Positions 1 to 6,121 of a stretch of DNA of 6,482 bases are shown in pieces. The position numbers were made by a program, and so were the translations under genes. The notes under the pieces are model-generated. The model was given only the letters and a program-made list of their open reading frames with translations, ran no database searches and was not told the origin of the DNA. Origin of the DNA: JAKITW01 sp041598875. Its GTDB lineage: Bacteria > Desulfobacterota > Desulfobulbia > Desulfobulbales > BM004. Numbering within the stretch: the stretch's first letter is position 1; every line of letters starts with the position of its first letter. The stretch is taken from the NCBI GenBank assembly GCA_041598875.1, contig JBFHXP010000142.1:1-6482 (forward strand), read 5' to 3'.

Positions 1-1307
1 GCCTTGATCACCGTGTTTTCCCTGGGTGTAAGCACCACGCCGTACAGCGGCAGGTTCTCGGTGCCGAAGGTCGAATGATCCTCATGCCGTAATCCAGCCA
101 CGGTCTTGATATGGTCCGTGGCCTTGAGCTGGAGTTCGGCGAAGGTCCCGGTGGTATGGAGACCTGCCCTGGCAGCGGTATAACTGCCCGCGACCTCTCC
201 ACCGTTTGCGTCCAGGCTCTTGTTTTCGTTTTCCCAGGTGAAATCGCCGTGATCAAGGCCCACCAGCAGAGTGGACCGGTCATTGGGCCTCACTTCGGCA
301 TTCACTTCAGTTCCCAAAACCCTGTTGGTCACCCAGCTCTTATAGCCGGTGCCGGTAGAGGGATAACGATCCTTGAAATAGTTTTCAAGCGCCACATAGC
401 TCCCCTCAAGGGAGAGGGCCAGCCAGGGGGTTACCTGCCCCCGGGCCTCGACTACGAGATGGGCGTTTTCATCGCCACCACGGCCCTGGAGGGTTGCCGC
501 CTCGCTGCTGTAGAATTTCTCTCCGTTTGGCCGGAAATATTCCTTGGTCCCGGCAACAGGCCGGAGTCCGGGCAGGCCGAAGCTCCGATCGACAAAATCA
601 CCATAAAAGGTGAGCGTATACCTTTCCGCCGGTTCAAAAAGCAGTTTCAACGACACATCGTTATGGGTCAGGTCACTGTTGTCGCGGGCCCCGTCACTCT
701 CCTTTCTGGCGGCAGTGAGATAATAACCGAAACCGCTGGTGACAAACATCCCCTGCTCAGCGGCGATCTGATAGGTGTCATCGCTGCCGTACCCAGCGGA
801 AATATTGGCATCAATCCGGTCCCGTTCCGGTTCCCGGGTGATGATTGAAACCGTGCCGCCCATGGCTCCCGAACCGTATAGAAGGGAACCAGCGCCCTTC
901 ACAACCTCTATCCGATCAATATTATTGGTCGGCAGTGAACTGAGATCCGCGGATCCCAGGGAGGGTGAGTTGATCCGCAACCCGTTGACCAGCACCTGGG
1001 TTGCATTGCTGTCCATGCCCCGCAGCCTGATCTCCTGCGCGGCGCCACCAAAATCACCCGGGGTACGCATATCCACCCCCGGTTCTCCGCCAAGGAAATC
1101 TCCGACACTGGCGGCCGGCGATTTGCTCAACTCATAACCATCCCGGATAAACACCGGGTTTATCACCTCTTTTCTTTTCTCCACGGTCTTGGTGGCGGAA
1201 ACCACCACCTCATCCATCATTGGAACTTTTTTGCCGTTTTCCGCTGCGACCGTCATCGGAAAGAGTACCGCGGTCACCGCTGTTGCCATCAGATATACTT
1301 TTTTCAT
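1..1307 (-). CDS. btuB: BtuB-like TonB-dependent outer-membrane receptor, N-terminal 435 codons (3' end outside the window)
   Basis: Likely imports cobalamin or another corrinoid across the outer membrane, powered by TonB-ExbB-ExbD. The frame is open from the ATG at 1307 to the window edge. Residues 1-22 form a signal peptide (basic MKK, hydrophobic core, TVAA cleavage region). A TonB box (DEVVVSATK) lies at about 32-40. The plug domain follows (roughly 50-160) with the family signatures IRLRGMDSN, VLVNGLRINS, IDRIEVVKGAGSLLYGSGAMGG and VSIITREP. After that come alternating aromatic beta-strands of the barrel. BtuB-type receptors have about 600-650 residues, so perhaps a third is missing. The start at 1307 is chosen because AGGGA lies 8 nt upstream; the in-frame ATG at 1313 has the same site only 2 nt away. 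The family is certain; the B12 substrate is inferred mainly from the cobalamin riboswitch upstream. Confidence 0.9.
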   Translation of the reverse strand, partial: MKKVYLMATAVTAVLFPMTVAAENGKKVPMMDEVVVSATKTVEKRKEVINPVFIRDGYELSKSPAASVGDFLGGEPGVDMRTPGDFGGAAQEIRLRGMDSNATQVLVNGLRINSPSLGSADLSSLPTNNIDRIEVVKGAGSLLYGSGAMGGTVSIITREPERDRIDANISAGYGSDDTYQIAAEQGMFVTSGFGYYLTAARKESDGARDNSDLTHNDVSLKLLFEPAERYTLTFYGDFVDRSFGLPGLRPVAGTKEYFRPNGEKFYSSEAATLQGRGGDENAHLVVEARGQVTPWLALSLEGSYVALENYFKDRYPSTGTGYKSWVTNRVLGTEVNAEVRPNDRSTLLVGLDHGDFTWENENKSLDANGGEVAGSYTAARAGLHTTGTFAELQLKATDHIKTVAGLRHEDHSTFGTENLPLYGVVLTPRENTVIK

Positions 1308-1309
1308 GA

Positions 1310-1435
1310 TCATCGTCCCTGCACGTGTGAAAATTTTGCACGAGGAGCCAGGCACTGCATTGCCTTCTGGAATCCATCCCAGCTCCTGATAGTCAATAAT
1401 GTCATCTTTAAAAATGCCTGTTCCCTTTGTTCCAT
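1310..1435 (-). CDS. Possible 41-aa leader peptide between the riboswitch terminator and btuB
   Basis: This frame starts with ATG at 1435, preceded by AAGGGAG with 5 nt spacing. It begins MEQREQAFLKMTLLTIRS and ends HVQGR. It lies wholly in the transcript segment made only when the riboswitch terminator is read through. Its TGA (1312-1310) ends 2 nt before the receptor ATG at 1307, and the receptor's AGGGA site lies inside its last codons, so translation of the two could be coupled. I do not recognise the peptide; it has no signal peptide and no clear membrane segment. Forty-one open codons can arise by chance, so the case rests on the start site and the tight junction. Confidence 0.3.
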   Translation of the reverse strand: MEQREQAFLKMTLLTIRSWDGFQKAMQCLAPRAKFSHVQGR

Positions 1436-1474
1436 ACACACTCCCTTGGCAGAGGTTGACTCCCTGGCCCAGGC

Positions 1475-1513
1475 AAAAAAAAACCCGGACCGTTAAACGA
1501 CGAACGATCCGGG
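1475..1513 (-). terminator. Rho-independent terminator, expression platform of the cobalamin riboswitch
   Basis: On the minus strand CCCGGATCGTT pairs with AACGGTCCGGG around an 8-nt loop, giving an 11-bp stem with one G-U pair, followed directly by nine U residues. The G-U pair is possible only in minus-strand RNA (it would be an A-C mismatch on the plus strand), which fixes the direction. It lies about 65 nt after the B12 box and 167 nt before the btuB start. It therefore reads as premature termination when the ligand is bound. The competing antiterminator is not obvious by eye. Confidence 0.9.
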
Positions 1514-1540
1514 GAATCCCTTTTTCTCCACAAGATCATG

Positions 1541-1563
1541 GCACCTCTTGTCCGCGGAGGTGC
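1541..1563 (-). other. Hairpin between the B12 box and the terminator
   Basis: GCACCTC and GAGGTGC form a perfect 7-bp stem with a 9-nt loop. The right arm overlaps ACAAGA, which can instead pair with TCTTGT further downstream (1531-1536). Two mutually exclusive pairings are thus possible in the linker of the riboswitch. A role in switching is inference. Confidence 0.45.
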
Positions 1564-1576
1564 AATTGACACTACT

Positions 1577-1757
1577 ATCCAGGCAGGTCTTCTGACTTTC
1601 CCGCCCTTTCTGCGACCTTCCCATTCATGCTTTTGCAGAACAGTGGTACACCGTGCAGAAAGGGTTCCTCTCTCTTGAGGCGGGATTACAGCGGCGGGCC
1701 CGTCTCCGATTTGCACGGAGTTCCCTTTTCGGCTCACCCCAGCGGGGGAAGCCACCT
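1577..1757 (-). promoter_or_regulatory. Cobalamin riboswitch (AdoCbl/B12 class)
   Basis: Read on the minus strand, the conserved elements occur in the expected order. GGTGGCTTCC lies near the 5' end and AAAAGGGAAC at about 1721-1730. Next come a short stem around GTGCAAATC and the core GCCCGCCGCTGTAATCCCG (about 1681-1699). After a variable region, the B12 box AGTCAGAAGACCTGCCT covers 1581-1597. The length of about 180 nt fits the class. It sits between a promoter and an intrinsic terminator upstream of the btuB-like gene, so bound cobalamin should lower receptor expression. The exact ends are approximate. Confidence 0.95.
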
Positions 1758-1770
1758 GAATTATCATCAC

Positions 1771-1799
1771 CATATACTCAATTTGCACATACGAGTCAA
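1771..1799 (-). promoter_or_regulatory. Sigma70-type promoter for the riboswitch-btuB transcript
   Basis: On the minus strand TTGACT (1799-1794) and TATATG (1776-1771) are separated by 17 bp. The predicted transcription start, near 1764, is a few bases before the first conserved riboswitch element, which is the expected placement. Confidence 0.65.
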
Positions 1800-1842
1800 G
1801 CAACCCGCGCAGATGCTTTTTGATTTTTCCAGCCCATTGGGA

Positions 1843-1856
1843 ATCATTTCCATGAT
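1843..1856. repeat. Short inverted repeat, possible operator in the divergent region
   Basis: ATCAT-TTCC-ATGAT is a perfect 5-bp inverted repeat with a 4-bp spacer. It lies 2 bp upstream of the -35 box of the plus-strand kinase promoter and between the two divergent promoters. Arms this short can occur by chance, so an operator role is speculative. Confidence 0.25.
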
Positions 1857-1858
1857 CC

Positions 1859-1888
1859 TTGACTTCCCCCCACGTTTACTAATAGAAT
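1859..1888 (+). promoter_or_regulatory. Sigma70-type promoter for the hybrid kinase
   Basis: TTGACT (1859-1864) and TAGAAT (1883-1888) are separated by 18 bp; each hexamer matches five of six consensus bases. Transcription would start near 1895, giving a leader of about 65 nt before the ATG at 1961. It points away from the riboswitch promoter. Confidence 0.6.
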
Positions 1889-1960
1889 ACGAGAAATACC
1901 CGTACAGCCAGTAAATATACAATAGTACTTCTATCAGACAGTTGGCCTTGGAAGTGGTCA

Positions 1961-4015
1961 ATGTTTCTGCACAATAAAACCGTCATCAACCGTGTCGCGC
2001 GAACACGTTTTACGCGGTCAGCACGGGAAAGGGATCTGCATAATGAAAATACCGCATCACCGGCTGAACAGGCACGCTGCATGACTGCTGACACAAAAGT
2101 CCTTTCCAGGTGCGCTCCCTCAGAAAATGAATGGGAACAGACCTTTGACGCCATACCCGACATGGTGGCGATCATTGACCCTGACTTTCGTATCAGGCGG
2201 GTCAACCGCGCGCTCTGCAACCGGTTCAATCTCACAAAGGAAGACGCATTAAACACCCCGTGTTACACGCTGTTTCATGGAACCGACGAGCCGCCGCCGG
2301 ACTGTCCGCACCGGGAAATGACCAGGGACATGAAGGAGCATGATGTCATCCGTTTTGAACAGACCCTGAACGGTTTTTATCATTATTCCGTTTCCCCCTT
2401 GCTCGACGCGGAAAAAAAACTCGCCTGCTGCGTTCATGTGATTCGTGATATCACCCTGCTGAAAAAGTCCGAAGAAAAGCAGCTTGCCGCAGTTGCCACC
2501 CTGCAATCGGTGATAGACAGCATCAGCGATGCCATAATGCTCATCGGGGCCGATCATCAGGTCCTGCTGATGAACGCGGCAGCCAAGGAGATGCACAACA
2601 AGACAGCTCACCCTACCCCCCTTCACTGCTACAGACTTTTTCATCATCAGGACGCGCCCTGCTCAGGAGCGGACCATCCCTGTCCCATGTCCCAGGTGCT
2701 CATTTCCGGCAAATCGACACTGGTCACCCACCACCATCTCACATCTGACGGAAAGAGCGTTCCAGTGGAAATAACCGCCTCGCCGGTCCGTGACAGCGCA
2801 GGAAAAATTATCGGAATCATCGAGCTGTGCCGGGATATCACCTCACGCGTCAAGGAAGAGGATGAAAAAAGAAACCTCCAGGCCCGCCTTTTCCAACAGC
2901 AGAAGGAAGAATCCATCTCCGCCCTGGCCGGCGGCATTGCCCATGACTTCAACAACACCCTGACCGGAGTCCTGGGCTATTCCGAACTTCTCCAGATGAG
3001 CCTGGAAGGGGGCAGCGAGCCTTTCCGTTACCTCTCGAAAATCGTTGAAGGTGCCAACCACCTGGCCGATCTTACCAGCCAGTTGCTGGCCTATGCCAAG
3101 GGCGGGAAATACCTTCCCCGCCGCTCTGACATGAACGAGATCATCAGAAGCTCCCTTGAGCTTGCGCATAAGGGACGGGCAGCGGAGATTGAGGTGAAGA
3201 CGGATCTTGCCGCAAATCTCTGGCCGGTGCTTGCCGACACCGGCCAGATACGACAACTGCTTGTCAATCTTTTCAACAACTCCTTTGAGGCGATGGCAGG
3301 CCAGCAATGCGGAACCCTTACCATTACTTCAAAAAATATTTCATGGATAGAGGACCACGAGATCAGCCCGACGCGGATAGCCTCTGCCGGTGAATATGTC
3401 CAGGTGAATGTCTCAGACACCGGCCCAGGCATTCCTCAAAAGATAAGGGACCGGATATTTGAACCATTTTTCAGCTCCAAATTCATCGGTCGCGGCCTGG
3501 GGCTCGCGGCGGCCCAGGGAATAGCTGAAAATCATGGCGGGCACCTTTTTCTCGCCGATTCCGGCACGGTCGAAACCCTTTTCACCCTACTGCTTCCCCG
3601 CGAAGCCTTCTCGGAAACCGTTCCGTGCCCCGATGATTCTGCCGCCATAGTCGAGAAAAAAATCCTCATTGTTGATGACAACCATGAAATTCTCGATATT
3701 ACCGTGGAACTTCTTCGCAACAGCGGCTATGCCGTGCTGGCATGTGATAACGGCCGCGACGCCCTGGAATCCGTCCGCACCGACAAGGCCATCCACCTGA
3801 TTATTCTCGATGTCATGATGCCCCTGATGAGCGGCATTGAGGTGTACACCCAGATACTGACACTCCCAACCACGGCAAAGGTCCTGCTGACCAGCGGTTA
3901 TGACCGGGAAACCGCCCTGGATGACCTGGATCTCAGGCATGGTGATGACTTTATAAGCAAGCCCTTTCACCTTACCTCACTGCTCAATAAAATTCGGGAT
4001 ATGACAAGCGGGTGA
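1961..4015 (+). CDS. Soluble PAS-PAS hybrid sensor histidine kinase with C-terminal receiver domain
   Basis: A 684-residue signalling kinase with no signal peptide or membrane segment, so it probably senses a cytoplasmic cue. PAS1 spans about 54-165 and PAS2 about 178-292; a helical linker covers 293-320. The HisKA H-box GGIAHDFNN has phospho-acceptor His328. In the ATPase domain the N-box has N436/N440, the G1 box is DTGPGI (486-491), then FEPFF (500-504) and G2 box GRGLGLA (510-516). The receiver (about 567-680) has Asp572/573, phospho-acceptor Asp617 (LDVMMP), Ser645 (LLTSGY) and Lys667 (SKPF). All catalytic residues are present. Each PAS carries a Cys/His cluster: C101, H106, C115 in PAS1 and C223, H228, C234, C241 in PAS2. 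The start at 1961 has GGAAG 6 nt upstream; the ATG at 2081 (Met41) is an alternative, since residues 1-50 are Arg-rich and outside any domain. No partner regulator is in the window. Confidence 0.93.
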   Translation: MFLHNKTVINRVARTRFTRSARERDLHNENTASPAEQARCMTADTKVLSRCAPSENEWEQTFDAIPDMVAIIDPDFRIRRVNRALCNRFNLTKEDALNTPCYTLFHGTDEPPPDCPHREMTRDMKEHDVIRFEQTLNGFYHYSVSPLLDAEKKLACCVHVIRDITLLKKSEEKQLAAVATLQSVIDSISDAIMLIGADHQVLLMNAAAKEMHNKTAHPTPLHCYRLFHHQDAPCSGADHPCPMSQVLISGKSTLVTHHHLTSDGKSVPVEITASPVRDSAGKIIGIIELCRDITSRVKEEDEKRNLQARLFQQQKEESISALAGGIAHDFNNTLTGVLGYSELLQMSLEGGSEPFRYLSKIVEGANHLADLTSQLLAYAKGGKYLPRRSDMNEIIRSSLELAHKGRAAEIEVKTDLAANLWPVLADTGQIRQLLVNLFNNSFEAMAGQQCGTLTITSKNISWIEDHEISPTRIASAGEYVQVNVSDTGPGIPQKIRDRIFEPFFSSKFIGRGLGLAAAQGIAENHGGHLFLADSGTVETLFTLLLPREAFSETVPCPDDSAAIVEKKILIVDDNHEILDITVELLRNSGYAVLACDNGRDALESVRTDKAIHLIILDVMMPLMSGIEVYTQILTLPTTAKVLLTSGYDRETALDDLDLRHGDDFISKPFHLTSLLNKIRDMTSG

Positions 4016-4114
4016 ACAGGGGCCGGAAAGAACAAAATCTGACCTCTGATTGGCAGGGAAGTGAAAGCAATACCGATTCACCCGGATCGTATTTGGATAT
4101 CACCTTGTTTTCCC

Positions 4115-4143
4115 TTGACATTTGACAAAAACAACGGTAACCG
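4115..4143 (+). promoter_or_regulatory. Weak candidate promoter for the asmA-like operon
   Basis: A perfect -35 hexamer TTGACA lies at 4115-4120 and is repeated at 4122-4127. At 17 bp from the first copy the -10 position reads TAACCG, a poor match. The upstream sequence is T-rich. A promoter near here is plausible because a gene pair starts downstream, but the -10 is not convincing. Confidence 0.3.
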
Positions 4144-4159
4144 AAAAGTTCTTATCGGT
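4140..4159. repeat. 20-nt near-perfect palindrome, possible operator
   Basis: ACCGAAAAGTTCTTATCGGT pairs in nine of ten half-site positions, the exception being an A-A mismatch at position 6. The centre leaves only 2 nt between arms, so as RNA it would be a poor tight hairpin; a dimeric repressor or activator site in DNA fits better. It lies right after the TTGACA boxes. The binding protein is unknown. Confidence 0.4.
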
Positions 4160-4239
4160 CTGGGATCAGCCCCGTCTCCCACCTGCGCAGGAGAATCTTT
4201 CCCAGCCTGTAACACGGCCTAGAGCACAGAGGTGAAACC

Positions 4240-4308
4240 ATGCGAAAGCTTTTTTTTCTCCTGCTTGCAGACATTTTTCTTCCAACCGTCAGCACCGCAG
4301 GATTCTGA
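4240..4308 (+). CDS. 22-aa signal-peptide-like mini-ORF upstream of the asmA-like gene
   Basis: ATG at 4240 is preceded by AGAGG with good spacing (8 nt). The product begins MRKLFFLLLADIF and ends VSTAGF: a basic n-region, a hydrophobic core and an STA cleavage-like end, leaving almost no mature protein. It stops 47 nt before the AsmA start. It may be a small membrane peptide, a leader peptide, or the leftover signal sequence of a decayed exported protein. I cannot tell these apart, and chance is also possible for an ORF this short. Confidence 0.35.
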   Translation: MRKLFFLLLADIFLPTVSTAGF

Positions 4309-4355
4309 AGTTTTTCACCTCGATCCCAATACCATTTGCCCAGAGGACAGGCCCA

Positions 4356-6113
4356 ATGAAAACAGGAATAAAAATAATCGGCTCTCTCGTGGTGCTGGCA
4401 CTTGTTGCTGTTACAGGTCTTACTTTTGCCGTCCGCCACCTTATTACCGACGAGAGGATAAAATCCGTGGTCGTGCCGATGGCGGAAAAGTCCCTGGGCC
4501 GCACCGTTGATATCGGCGAGATCAAGGTCGGACTGCTCAGCGGAATCACCATTAACGATTTTAAACTCAAGGAGGCGGATGGTAACGGTGATTTTGTCCA
4601 TGCCGGCGCGTTTGTTCTCCGATACGACCTCATGCCCCTGTGGAAAAAAAAACTGGTGATCAACGAAATCTCCCTCAAGGAGGCGACACTGCAGATAGTC
4701 CGCGATAAAAACGGGGTGTTCAACTACTCCTCACTGACGGTGTTTTCCGAGCCATCTCCCCAGCCTGCGGCAGGAGACACGGTCTCGCGGACAGCGGCCC
4801 TGCCCCTTGCCCTGACCATGGACCAGATCCGTCTTGAACAGATAAAACTCATTGTCCGCGATGAACAGAAAGAGCTTCCCGACCTTGATGCCACGGCTGA
4901 CGCTACGGTTTCCTTTGTTTTTGGGAGCGGCCTCACCGACTTCTCATATACTGGAACATTCTCTTTTGTCGCCGACGCCGTCTATGGAGAGGCCCGGCCA
5001 GAACTCAGCGGATCAGGAACATTTGACCGGGAAAACCTCTCCCTGACAGCAAATACAGTTATTGACCAGCAGGAGATAAAGATAGACGCTAAGGCAAGGG
5101 GGTATGCCGCCACCCCGGATGTGACGCTCAATGTCACCAGCCCCCGGTTGAATATCGATAAACTGCTGGCGCTCTCCGCCTCCCTGCCCAATGGGAAAAA
5201 GAGTGACGCGCCCCCGGCGCGTCAGCCTCCTGCGGCGGAAAAATTCCCGCCCGGCTTTGTCGCCCGGGGAAAGGTCGCCGTGGGTGAGGCAATCCACAAC
5301 AGGATAGCGGTCACGGATTTCACCCTGGACTATACCCTGAAAGAGGGGATTCTCACAATTTCCGACATGAAAATGAACTCCTATGGCGGACAGACGACCA
5401 GCAACGCCGAAATAGACATCAACCACCCTGAACCTGCCTACAAGGGCACTGTCTCTCTTCAGGCCATCGAGGCGACCGCTCTCAGTTCGGCACTGTCGAC
5501 TTCGGCGTCCGAACTCATCTCCGGCGCCCTTGCCGGATCCTTTTCCTTTGACGGAGCCGGCACCCAGTGGGAGAAAATCCGCAACGTGCTGACTGCTGAC
5601 GGCACCTTTTCACTGACCAACGGCCAGATCAAGGACACGGAGATTGCCTCTGCAATCGCCTCCCTGCTCGGCCTTCCGGAACTTGGTTCGCTTGCATTTG
5701 ATGAAATTGATGGGACTTTCAGATTGATAAAGGGCGGGAAGGTCTCGCTGCAGAGCGACCTTAAAAGCACTGACGTCCAGGCAGAAACCAGCGGCACCGT
5801 TGGCCTTGACGGCAGCCTGGATCTGCCGCTGGTCCTCACCCTGTCGCCCGCCCTCAGTGAAAAACTCCGCAGCAAAACATCCTATGCCAGATACCTGTCA
5901 AATGACCAGGGAGGAACGACCCTGAACATGAAAATTACCGGAACGGCGAAAAATCCTGTTCCGACCATGGATTCATCATCACTTGCCTCCCAGGCCAGGC
6001 AAGGCATAAAACAGAAACTCATTGAAAAGGTGGGGGACAAGATGGGGGGAAGCACCACCGAGTCCAAACCTCTTCCCGCTTCCGATTTGATCAAAGGGCT
6101 ATTCGGCAGGTAA
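4356..6113 (+). CDS. AsmA-family envelope protein
   Basis: A 585-residue inner-membrane-anchored periplasmic protein of the AsmA superfamily. Larger relatives (TamB, YhdP, YdbH) form bridge-like structures that help move phospholipids towards the outer membrane. Residues 7-26 are one hydrophobic anchor after a short basic N-terminus. Then comes the family's N-terminal pattern SLGRTVDIGEIKVGLL, followed by GITINDFKLKE. The rest is beta-rich, with many alternating hydrophobic strands. A Pro-rich linker (about 285-300) separates two halves. The C-terminal AsmA region (about 410-540) contains ADGTFSLTNGQIKDTEIA and the FDEIDGTFRLIKGGKV type motif. The tail (about 545-585) is basic and likely helical. 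AGAGGA, 8 nt before the ATG, supports the start. It is followed 8 nt later by a YihY/BrkB-family gene, probably one operon. The exact substrate is unknown. Confidence 0.85.
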   Translation: MKTGIKIIGSLVVLALVAVTGLTFAVRHLITDERIKSVVVPMAEKSLGRTVDIGEIKVGLLSGITINDFKLKEADGNGDFVHAGAFVLRYDLMPLWKKKLVINEISLKEATLQIVRDKNGVFNYSSLTVFSEPSPQPAAGDTVSRTAALPLALTMDQIRLEQIKLIVRDEQKELPDLDATADATVSFVFGSGLTDFSYTGTFSFVADAVYGEARPELSGSGTFDRENLSLTANTVIDQQEIKIDAKARGYAATPDVTLNVTSPRLNIDKLLALSASLPNGKKSDAPPARQPPAAEKFPPGFVARGKVAVGEAIHNRIAVTDFTLDYTLKEGILTISDMKMNSYGGQTTSNAEIDINHPEPAYKGTVSLQAIEATALSSALSTSASELISGALAGSFSFDGAGTQWEKIRNVLTADGTFSLTNGQIKDTEIASAIASLLGLPELGSLAFDEIDGTFRLIKGGKVSLQSDLKSTDVQAETSGTVGLDGSLDLPLVLTLSPALSEKLRSKTSYARYLSNDQGGTTLNMKITGTAKNPVPTMDSSSLASQARQGIKQKLIEKVGDKMGGSTTESKPLPASDLIKGLFGR

Positions 6114-6121
6114 TCCGAGCT

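Larger units (their letters stand above)
4016..4355. other. Intergenic region between the kinase and the asmA-like gene
   Basis: This 340-nt stretch has no long credible gene. I see no hairpin-plus-U-run terminator after the kinase stop, so where that transcript ends is unclear. The region contains a possible promoter, a near-palindrome and a 22-codon mini-ORF, each listed separately. Nothing else stands out in 4016-4110. Confidence 0.6.

Noticed and set aside
111..848. A 245-codon plus-strand open frame
   Set aside because: It is codon-aligned antisense to the btuB-like gene, whose translation shows clear plug and barrel motifs. The plus-strand product has no recognisable domain; the opening follows from codon bias on the opposite strand.
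1408..1803. A 131-codon minus-strand open frame across the riboswitch
   Set aside because: It spans the promoter -35, the aptamer and the terminator stem. Structured RNA explains this sequence far better, and the product resembles nothing.
3460..3530. Kinase G2 box reads GRGLGLA rather than GTGLGLA
   Set aside because: The FEPFF...GRGLGLA form is common in hybrid kinases of this type, so it is not a sign of a dead ATPase.
4232..4510. A GTG-started plus-strand frame overlapping the mini-ORF and asmA
   Set aside because: It runs out of frame through the AsmA membrane anchor and is rich in Arg/Asn/Pro without pattern; the ATG at 4240 is better placed for the ribosome site.
4152..4601. A 149-codon minus-strand open frame opposite the asmA start
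   Set aside because: It overlaps the well-supported N-terminal coding part of the AsmA-family gene and has no family-like motif.
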